From Akkermansiaceae bacterium (GTDB lineage: Bacteria; Verrucomicrobiota; Verrucomicrobiia; Verrucomicrobiales; Akkermansiaceae), in the NCBI GenBank assembly GCA_017798145.1, contig CP059069.1, forward strand, positions 1,411,226 through 1,475,225: a stretch of 64,000 nucleotides of DNA. Reading direction: 5' to 3'. Position numbers and translations under genes: made by a program. The notes under the pieces were generated by a model. It was given only the letters and a program-made list of their open reading frames with translations, did not search any database and was not told where the DNA came from. This document shows positions 62,616 to 64,000 of this stretch, piece after piece. Numbering within the stretch: the first letter of the stretch is position 1; the number at the start of each line of letters is the position of its first letter.

Positions 62616-63353
62616 TCAGATCTGGAAGTCGGAAGTGCCGGAATCGAGGTGCAGGCCGCACTCGAATTTCTCACCGTTGAAGCGGGTGCCTTCGGCGGAG
62701 CCGTTTTCCGCAGGGCGTGTGCTGTGCCAATCGCCCATGGTCAGGTAGCCTTTTTCGGAGAGCGGGTGGCGCGGGAGATCGTGCTGCTGGAGATAGAGAT
62801 CCACCTGGGCATCCGCCCAGTCGAGGATGGGATAGGCTTTGAGGGTTTTTTTCTGCTGCTCGACGAAGGGGCGGTCGCTGCGGGTCTTCGACTGCGAGCG
62901 GCGCAGCCCGCTCAGCCAGACATCCGCGCCGAGCTCGCGCAGGGCGCGGTTCATCGGCTCGATCTTGGTGAGCATGCCGTAGCGCTCCTGGTCTTCTGCG
63001 GAGCCTTCCCAGAGATTTCCCCACAAGGACTGCATCCGGGCGGCGGAAACCGATGGCTGATAGACGCGGAGGTCGAGCTTGGGCATGATGGTGCAAAGCT
63101 GCTCGGCGTACTGGTATGTCTCCGGAAAAAGGAAACCGGTGTCGATGAACACGACCGGGATTTCCGGAGCATTCTCATGGATGAGATGAAGCATCACCGC
63201 AGCCTGCAGGCCAAAGCTGGTGGTGGCGACGAGGTGGTCCCCGAGCCGCCCGTGCAGCAGGCGCACCCGCTCCCCGGCGCGCATCGGCGCAATCTCGGCG
63301 GACAGGCTCGCGGGGTCGAAATCCGGCTCCGCATGGAATTTTAGTGCTTGCAT
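62616..63353 (-). CDS. cysH: Phosphoadenylyl-sulfate (PAPS) reductase
   Basis: 245 residues. It reduces PAPS to sulfite with thioredoxin. The PP-loop-like VATTSFGLQAAVMLHLIHE and FIDTGFLFPETYQYAEQL are present, with WLSGLRRSQSKTRSDRPFVE and the catalytic Cys in EKFECGLHLD near the C-terminus. The Cys-Cys pairs that bind the 4Fe-4S cluster of APS-type enzymes are absent, so PAPS is the likely substrate. It lies downstream of cysI with a 10-base gap. Confidence 0.93.
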   Translation of the reverse strand: MQALKFHAEPDFDPASLSAEIAPMRAGERVRLLHGRLGDHLVATTSFGLQAAVMLHLIHENAPEIPVVFIDTGFLFPETYQYAEQLCTIMPKLDLRVYQPSVSAARMQSLWGNLWEGSAEDQERYGMLTKIEPMNRALRELGADVWLSGLRRSQSKTRSDRPFVEQQKKTLKAYPILDWADAQVDLYLQQHDLPRHPLSEKGYLTMGDWHSTRPAENGSAEGTRFNGEKFECGLHLDSGTSDFQI

Positions 63354-63363
63354 GGCGATTTGG

Positions 63364-64000
63364 TCAGGCGCTGACGGCCTCTTCCTTCACGTTCTTGTGG
63401 AAATCCTGGCCTTGCTCGGTGGCGGCGACGTATCCCGTGCGGATGCAGAAATCCCCGAAGCGTTCGCCTTCGTTGCGTTCCTTCGCGTAACGGCGGATGA
63501 TGGGAGCCAGAAGATCCTTGATCTCGTTTCCGGGAAAATTCTCGCGATAGAGCTTCGACAGACGCTGCCCCGCAAAGCCACCGCCGAGATAGACGTTGTA
63601 GCAACCCGGTGAGCGGCCGACGAATCCGATCTCGGAAATGTAGGGGCGCGCGCAGCCGTTAGGGCAGCCGGTCATGCGGATGGTGATCGCATCGTGGCGC
63701 AGTCCAGCTTCCTCGATCACTTCCTCAAGCTCAGTGAGGAGATCCGGGAGGTATCTTTCTGCTTCCGCGAGGGAAAGGCCGCAGGTCGGCAGGGCGACGC
63801 AGGCAAGCGAGTTGAGCCGCAGGCCGCTTTTCTCGTGACTGTCCTTCATGCCGTATTGCTCGAGGAGCTTCTCGATCTCCGGGCGTTTCTCCGGCGAGAC
63901 ATTCGCGATCATCAGGTTCTGGTTCGCGGTGAGGCGGAAGTCGCCGTCGTGAACCTTGGCGATCTCGCGCAGGCCGGTGCGCATCGGATAGGAAGGCGTA
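63364..64000 (-). CDS. cysI: Sulfite reductase hemoprotein (CysI/Sir), 5' part outside the window
   Basis: The C-terminal ~210 residues are present. [40 protein letters not shown] (two of the 4Fe-4S Cys would be in the cut and visible parts) and [22 protein letters not shown] with the siroheme-cluster Cys pattern place it with the siroheme sulfite reductases, which make sulfide. The electron donor (NADPH via CysJ or ferredoxin) cannot be decided. The frame continues past the window edge. Confidence 0.92.
   Translation of the reverse strand, partial: TPSYPMRTGLREIAKVHDGDFRLTANQNLMIANVSPEKRPEIEKLLEQYGMKDSHEKSGLRLNSLACVALPTCGLSLAEAERYLPDLLTELEEVIEEAGLRHDAITIRMTGCPNGCARPYISEIGFVGRSPGCYNVYLGGGFAGQRLSKLYRENFPGNEIKDLLAPIIRRYAKERNEGERFGDFCIRTGYVAATEQGQDFHKNVKEEAVSA

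Overview
The window is GC-rich and gene-dense. It looks like a chromosomal stretch of a Verrucomicrobiota bacterium (Verrucomicrobiaceae/Luteolibacter-like is a guess). The pointers are a PEP-CTERM sorted protein, a secreted sulfatase, a ThuA-type protein, a secreted FAD oxidoreductase, a DUF4407 protein and GYF_2/CD225 membrane proteins, mixed with ordinary housekeeping genes (fusA, pabB, trpA, dapF, tmk, argB, mnmA, uxaC, mscL, tilS, cysH, cysI). No rRNA or tRNA gene was recognised.

Layout. 0-8 kb: a flavoprotein monooxygenase cut by the edge, a TraB/GumN protein, a histone-deacetylase-fold enzyme, a Ser/Thr kinase, EF-G with its terminator, pabB and an orphan exbD. 8-19 kb: an interrupted DUF5069-like gene, a TSUP transporter, trpA, dapF, a lipoprotein MsrB, an RRM protein, an M32 carboxypeptidase, tmk, a membrane protein with a histone-H1-like tail, and argB. 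19-23 kb: a minus-strand cluster of two GYF_2-CD225 proteins, a DUF2752 protein and further membrane proteins, then mnmA.

23.1-36.1 kb is an accessory island. It starts with a REP-like palindromic element, followed by a complete type II-C CRISPR-Cas locus: a tracrRNA on the minus strand with its own promoter-like signal and terminator, divergent cas9-cas1-cas2, a 14-bp-arm palindrome, and an array of 31 repeats and 30 spacers. The anti-repeat matches the whole 36-nt repeat. The pairing logic, the tracrRNA terminator, the promoter-like hexamers inside each repeat and the position of the decayed repeats all indicate that crRNAs are made from the minus strand, towards the cas genes, with each repeat possibly acting as a promoter as known in Neisseria. 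Beyond the array lie a zeta-toxin-like kinase overlapping a truncated HsdR fragment, bracketed by 57-bp direct repeats; a 21-bp minisatellite; a small Fn3-like protein; three tandem copies of a ~188-bp repeat; an AI-2E family permease; and a RAYT (REP-associated tyrosine transposase) flanked closely by the same REP-like palindromes.

36-50 kb: an RlmI-like rRNA methyltransferase, glucuronate isomerase, a lactonase, MscL, an Lrp-like regulator, DUF4407, an Nramp-like transporter, a PhoD-like phosphatase, a FAD oxidoreductase, a PEP-CTERM protein, ThuA and a TPR protein. 50.7-54.3 kb: a four-gene overlapping Mn/Zn-type ABC importer operon beside a decayed outer-membrane protein gene. 54.8-64 kb: a sulfatase, a zinc-ribbon membrane protein, a TrhO-RluA fusion overlapping tilS, a cluster with GYF_2 and CPBP protease proteins, and sulfate-assimilation genes cysH and cysI, the latter cut by the window edge.
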